This document shows, in pieces, positions 60,440-64,000 of a stretch of DNA of 64,000 nt; position 1 is the first letter of the stretch, and each line of letters starts with the position of its first letter. This DNA comes from Comamonas sp. lk (GTDB lineage Bacteria; Pseudomonadota; Gammaproteobacteria; Burkholderiales; Burkholderiaceae_C). The translations under genes and the position numbers were made by a program. The stretch lies in contig NZ_UOOB01000001.1 in the NCBI RefSeq assembly GCF_900564145.1, forward strand, positions 3,350,754 through 3,414,753, given 5' to 3'. The notes beneath the pieces were generated by a model. It made no database searches. It was not told where the DNA came from and saw only the letters and a list, made by a program, of their open reading frames with translations.

Positions 60440-60928
60440 ATGAAGCCGACGAACGCACCCGAAACCCCTGCGACCCAATTTTTGCAACAGCACGGCGCAG
60501 ATTATTCCAGCCATCTTTACGCTTATGAGGAACACGGCGGCACCAAGGTTTCCTCTAGAGAACTCCAAGTAGACGAGCACTCGGTGATCAAAACCCTGGT
60601 CATGGAAAATGAATCGGCCAAACCCCTGATCGTGCTGATGCACGGTGATTGCAAGGTCTCGACCAAGGAACTGGCACGCCAGGCCGGATACAAGAAGATC
60701 GAGCCCTGCAAACCCGAAGTCGCCAATCGGCATACGGGATTTCTGGTGGGCGGCACCAGCCCGTTCGGCACCAGAAAGAAGATGCCAGTGTTTGTAGAAA
60801 AAAGTATTCTCGAATTGCCCAGGATCTACATCAACGGCGGCCGCCGCGGCTATCTGGTGGGAATCGCGCCAACAGAGCTGCTGCGCTTGCTCGAGCCGCA
60901 AATCGTTGAAGTGGCGCTCAAGGGCTGA
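60440..60928 (+). CDS. ybaK: Cys-tRNA(Pro)/aminoacyl-tRNA deacylase, YbaK/EbsC family
   Basis: 162 residues. A trans-editing domain that hydrolyses mischarged Cys-tRNA(Pro). It has the YbaK signature VIKTLVMENESAKPLIVLMHGDCKVSTKELARQAG in outline (catalytic Lys in VIKT), then TGFLVGGTSPFGTRKKMPVFVEKSIL and the INGGRRGYLVGI strand. Full length. Monocistronic. Confidence 0.95.
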   Translation: MKPTNAPETPATQFLQQHGADYSSHLYAYEEHGGTKVSSRELQVDEHSVIKTLVMENESAKPLIVLMHGDCKVSTKELARQAGYKKIEPCKPEVANRHTGFLVGGTSPFGTRKKMPVFVEKSILELPRIYINGGRRGYLVGIAPTELLRLLEPQIVEVALKG

Positions 60929-61071
60929 TGCCCCAGCCTGCTGCCGCCTGAAACGACAATGGGGCACAAAGCCCCGTTGCAAGTGCTTGAATATGCAAGC
61001 ACCCAATAGCGTCTCGAAACCCGGGCCGGCACCCGGGCTCTGGGGCCCGGGGATTTCAGCCGCGCAAGGAA

Positions 61072-62316
61072 TTAGCGCACTTTGGACAGAATGCAGTCTG
61101 CCGTGATTTCCTGCGACGAGCGGGCACCGAGCATGGCCATGTTGCGATCCACTTCGTCGCGCAGCAAGGTGATGGCGTGATCGACTCCGACCTGGCCTCC
61201 CACGGCAGCGGCATACATGAAGGGGCGACCCAGAAACACCATGCGGGCACCCAGTGCCATGGCCTTGATCACGTCTGCGCCGCGGCGCACGCCGCTGTCC
61301 ATCATCACCACGGTTTGATGGCCCACCTTGTCGACGATACCCGGCAACACCTCTAGCGGAGCCGCAGCGCCATCGAGCTGGCGACCGCCGTGGTTGGACA
61401 CGATGATGCCGTCGGCACCGGCCTCCACGGCTCGCAGCGCGTCGTGTTCGCTGAGCACGCCCTTGATGACCAGATTGCCCGACCAGCGGCGGCGAATTTC
61501 CTGCACATGCTGCCAGGTCAGGTGATCGCGTCCTGTCGTATCGCGGATGGCGGAATTCGACAGCATGGGCGCACCGCGCGTGGCAAAGGAATTCTCGAAG
61601 TGCGGCATGCCGTGAGACAGCAGCGTGCGCATGAAAGTGCCCACCAGCCAGCGCGGACGGATCATGCCGTCCCAGGCCAGGCGCAGCGAGGGCCGCAGCG
61701 GCATGGAAAAGCCGGTACGCACATTGTTTTCACGATTGGCCCAGACAGGGATGTCCACGGTGAGAACCAGGGTCTTGAAGCCAGCCGCCTCGACCCGGTC
61801 GATCAGGCCGGCAATGCGGGAGGTATCGCCGGGCAGATAGGCCTGAAACCAGGTACCTGGTGCCGCCTGGTGCACGTCTTCCATCTTGATCAGCGAAGTG
61901 CCGCTCATGATGGCCGGAATGCCGGCCGATGCGGCCGCCTGCGCCAGCACGATGTCGCCGCGATAGGCCGAAATGGCGCTGATGCCGACGGGAGCCACGC
62001 CAAACGGCGAGGCATAGGTCTCACCAAAAATGGTGGTCTGCTGGTTGCGCTTGGCCACATCCACCATCACCCGGGTGCTGAAGCTGTAGTCCTGAAAGGA
62101 CTGGCGATTGGCCTTGAGCGAGATATTGTCTTCGGCCGCACCGGCGATGTAGCCAAAGAGAGGACGCGGCAGATGCTTGCGGGCAGCCGTCTCGAAATCG
62201 TCCAGCGACAAAATGTTCTGCAGTCTGCGTGGCAGGTCTGGCCGCTTGCCGTAAGCGGCCTGTGCAGCCACCCGCGCAGGTTGAGACAGGGGCGAGAGGG
62301 TGGAGTCAGAGCTCAT
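61072..62316 (-). CDS. FMN-dependent alpha-hydroxy acid dehydrogenase
   Basis: 414 residues from ATG 62316 (MSSDSTLSPL). A TIM-barrel flavoenzyme of the L-lactate dehydrogenase (LldD) / glycolate oxidase family: PRPLFGYIAGAAEDN, PVGISAISAYRGD, the active-site Lys in LVIKGVLSEHDA, and catalytic His/Arg in GIIVSNHGGRQLDGA, plus MDSGVRRGADVIKAMALGARMVFLGRP for phosphate binding. It lies 87 bp downstream of glaH on the same strand. GlaH makes L-2-hydroxyglutarate, so this enzyme may oxidise it to 2-oxoglutarate in place of LhgO (inference). Lactate or mandelate are alternatives. Confidence 0.9.
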   Translation of the reverse strand: MSSDSTLSPLSQPARVAAQAAYGKRPDLPRRLQNILSLDDFETAARKHLPRPLFGYIAGAAEDNISLKANRQSFQDYSFSTRVMVDVAKRNQQTTIFGETYASPFGVAPVGISAISAYRGDIVLAQAAASAGIPAIMSGTSLIKMEDVHQAAPGTWFQAYLPGDTSRIAGLIDRVEAAGFKTLVLTVDIPVWANRENNVRTGFSMPLRPSLRLAWDGMIRPRWLVGTFMRTLLSHGMPHFENSFATRGAPMLSNSAIRDTTGRDHLTWQHVQEIRRRWSGNLVIKGVLSEHDALRAVEAGADGIIVSNHGGRQLDGAAAPLEVLPGIVDKVGHQTVVMMDSGVRRGADVIKAMALGARMVFLGRPFMYAAAVGGQVGVDHAITLLRDEVDRNMAMLGARSSQEITADCILSKVR

Positions 62317-62403
62317 CGGAAGTAGCCAAGCAAAAAGGACAGACGAAAAGACCCGGTCTGGCAATCACACCACACCGGGTATCACACAAACGAGTACTGA
62401 AGC

Positions 62404-63345
62404 TTAGCGGGCGAAAGTACCGCGCTGGCGCATCAGTTCACGATGCAGATTTTCATTTTTTTCAAAGGGTGCGCGACCATGAACGTAAAAATAATTGTTC
62501 AGCACCACCAGATCGCCGATGGGCAGGCGCACGGTCTTGGTACCGCTGGACGACTCCATGGATTCCGACAGCGCCTGCAGATAGCCGGCTTCGGCATCGT
62601 TGGCAGGCTGGACGAACTGGTCGATGAAGGACATGGACAGGCCGAATTCGCCGTGGAAGAACACGGGACGCTCCACGCGCTCGTTGACGTTCTTGGAACC
62701 CGGAGCTTTGTAAAGCAGCGGCTTGGAGCCCAGAGGATCCATGGCAAAGCGCTGGCATTCGGACCAGTCATCCAGGTGCAGAAAGCGTGATTCGCCGCCC
62801 ACGGCATTTTTCTCGTCGAACTTCATCATCAGCAACCAGTCCGTGGCTTCGGTCACGAAAGTGCCGTCGGTATGCATGGTGAACAATCGGTAGGCCTGGC
62901 GCAGATAGGAATCGCTGGCGTCCGTGTGCTTGACCAGAAAGCGTGCATAGAAAGTGCCCGACATGGAGTCGTGGTTGCCCGGGCCCAGGATGTGGCCGAT
63001 AGCGGTACCGAACTTCACGTATTCAGCGCTGTCAGTGGTCAGACCTTGCAAGCCCAAAGTGAAGCCGCCATGGTTGCGGTCTTTGACGATGGCGTTGAGC
63101 TTCTCGGCAAAATCGGCGCCCATGTGCTTGACCAACGTGCGCGCCATATGAAAGCGCATGAAGGGCACGTATTCCAGATTCTGGACATCGATGTCACTCA
63201 CATCATCCAGAAAGCCCTGCACCGCTTCTGGATTCAGCTTCAGATGCAGCAGACGAGGATGGTCGGGATGCTCGGACATCTCGTAGGCATTGAGACTCTT
63301 GGAGGCGAGGGCTTGGGATGGGATTGGCGCGTTCATGGCAGTCAT
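62404..63345 (-). CDS. glaH: glutarate 2-hydroxylase (CsiD/GlaH)
   Basis: 313 residues. An Fe(II)/2-oxoglutarate dioxygenase of the CsiD family that turns glutarate into L-2-hydroxyglutarate. It parallels E. coli CsiD along its length: PRLLHLKL, DVQNLEYVPFMRF, MSGTFYARFLVKHTDASDSYLRQAYRLFTMHTDGTFV (the H-x-D iron pair is HTD), DWLLMMKFDEKNAVGGESRFLHLDDW, YIDQFVQP-like FIDQFVQP, and LNNYFYVHGRAPF (distal His) ending HRELMRQRG. An ATG at 63345 and MNAP at 63336 are alternative starts. Divergent LysR gene next door. Confidence 0.92.
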   Translation of the reverse strand: MTAMNAPIPSQALASKSLNAYEMSEHPDHPRLLHLKLNPEAVQGFLDDVSDIDVQNLEYVPFMRFHMARTLVKHMGADFAEKLNAIVKDRNHGGFTLGLQGLTTDSAEYVKFGTAIGHILGPGNHDSMSGTFYARFLVKHTDASDSYLRQAYRLFTMHTDGTFVTEATDWLLMMKFDEKNAVGGESRFLHLDDWSECQRFAMDPLGSKPLLYKAPGSKNVNERVERPVFFHGEFGLSMSFIDQFVQPANDAEAGYLQALSESMESSSGTKTVRLPIGDLVVLNNYFYVHGRAPFEKNENLHRELMRQRGTFAR

Positions 63346-63380
63346 TCGGTAGCAAGGCCTCTATTGCATCGCATCTCATT

Positions 63381-63395
63381 GATATGATCTATATC
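63381..63395. promoter_or_regulatory. putative LysR operator between glaH and the LysR gene
   Basis: A perfect GATAT-N5-ATATC inverted repeat in the 85-bp gap between the divergent starts at 63345 and 63431. Size and position fit a LysR recognition site (T-N11-A type). It may overlap the glaH promoter. Confidence 0.45.
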
Positions 63396-63430
63396 GTGAG
63401 CATTAATTTTTAATCTGCTTTTCTTATCAA

Positions 63431-64000
63431 ATGCTGACCCACCGACAGTTGCAGTACTTTGTCGCCGTTGCCGAAGAGCTGCATTTCTCGCGCGCCGCAG
63501 ATCGCCTTGGCGTGGCTCAATCGGCCATCAGCGTGCAGGTGCAGCAACTGGAGCGCGACCTCAATGTGCGCCTCTTGCTACGCAACAAGCGCCAGCCCAT
63601 CACGCTCACGGACGCGGGAGCCCTGCTGTATGCCGAAGCCGTGGGTGCGCTGCGCCATATGGAGCGCGCCGAGCAGGTTGGCCTGCTGGCGGCCAGCGGC
63701 CTCAGCGGCAGCGTGCGCATGGGCTATGTGGCGTCAGCAGTAACCTCGGGCCTGCTGTCGCGCCTGCTGGGCAGTTTTCGCCTCACCCATGAGCGGGTGC
63801 GCATGCAGGTCGTGGCCATGGAAACGCCCAAGCAGTTGCATGCCATCGAGACCGGAGAGATTGATGTAGGCCTGGTGCGCCCTCGCCGCCACTACCCCGA
63901 TGGAGTGGAGGCCATGCTGCTTCATAGCGAGCCGCTGCTGGTGGCCATGTCTGAAAGCCATGCGCTGGCCAGGCAACCCTCGGTCAAGGCCGCAGAGCTC
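63431..64000 (+). CDS. LysR-family transcriptional regulator, partial
   Basis: 190 residues are visible before the window ends; the rest (~110 residues) lies outside. HTH: LTHRQLQYFVAVAEELHFSRAADRLGVAQSAISVQVQQLERDLNVRLLLRNKR. The effector domain starts near residue 95 (GSVRMGYVASAVTSGLL). The divergent arrangement with glaH and the FMN dehydrogenase gene makes it their probable regulator, a different class from the GntR-type CsiR/GlaR used in E. coli and other glutarate operons. Confidence 0.9.
   Translation, partial: MLTHRQLQYFVAVAEELHFSRAADRLGVAQSAISVQVQQLERDLNVRLLLRNKRQPITLTDAGALLYAEAVGALRHMERAEQVGLLAASGLSGSVRMGYVASAVTSGLLSRLLGSFRLTHERVRMQVVAMETPKQLHAIETGEIDVGLVRPRRHYPDGVEAMLLHSEPLLVAMSESHALARQPSVKAAEL

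Noticed and set aside
60950..61055. Terminator between ybaK and the FMN dehydrogenase gene
   Set aside because: GC-rich stems (CAATGGGGC / GCCCCGTTG and CCCGGGC repeats) exist, but no T run follows on either strand, so factor-independent termination is not supported.

Overview
The window reads as a chromosomal segment of a Comamonas-like betaproteobacterium (Comamonadaceae). The grounds are high GC, two Bug-type tripartite-tricarboxylate receptors next to LysR regulators, a PhaR polyhydroxyalkanoate regulator, an EarP/EF-P arginine-rhamnosylation pair, and an SDR at 48202-48966 that I recognise as very close to the Comamonas testosteroni 3-beta/17-beta-hydroxysteroid dehydrogenase. Most of the segment is dense, ordinary chromosome. 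One short degraded genomic island is inserted at a tRNA-Pro gene. All assignments come from reading the sequence; no database search was run.

Layout. 1-0.75 kb: tail of an AraC-type regulator and a decayed IS5-family transposase. 0.9-4.7 kb: LysR / Bug receptor / M20 amidohydrolase cluster. 4.8-6.6 kb: DUF3149 membrane peptide, slyX and a class I PLP aminotransferase. 6.8-10.3 kb: a glycine-rich repeat lipoprotein followed by an ShlB/FhaC-type outer-membrane transporter. 10.3-11 kb: nth. 11-25 kb: a long minus-strand cobalamin locus, with a B12 riboswitch ahead of btuB, then cobB, cobU, btuF, btuC, btuD, cobO, bluB, cbiB, cobC, cobQ, and beyond one unknown gene, cobT. Together these genes import corrinoids, adenosylate and amidate them, make the lower ligand and activate it.

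25-29.2 kb: a ZapB-like coiled coil, zapA, 6S RNA, psd, an HPP/CBS membrane protein, infA and tRNA-Pro. 29.25-33.07 kb: the island, bounded by a 46-bp duplication of the tRNA-Pro 3' end. It carries a tyrosine integrase, an AlpA-like regulator, fragments of IS3, IS256 and an RBBP9/YdeN-type hydrolase, and a non-coding inverted repeat. 33-40 kb: housekeeping genes: tandem tRNA-His, ppiD, tRNA-Val, hupB, pgsA, uvrC.

40-44.4 kb: Bug receptor / HMG-CoA lyase / class III CoA-transferase with a divergent LysR gene, apparently a catabolic cassette for a branched C5-C6 dicarboxylate. 44.4-52.2 kb: earP-efp, rimO, the steroid-dehydrogenase-like SDR, phaR, murB and yajQ. 52.2-53.9 kb: a retropepsin-like protease and a degenerate HD-GYP protein. 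53.9-59.1 kb: an FAD oxidoreductase, a membrane-fused polyamine aminopropyltransferase, DUF350 and DUF4178 in one operon; this is the best candidate for an incompletely described system. 59.3-61 kb: plsY and ybaK. 61-64 kb: a glutarate hydroxylase (glaH) paired with an FMN-dependent 2-hydroxyacid dehydrogenase, with a divergent LysR gene running off the window.
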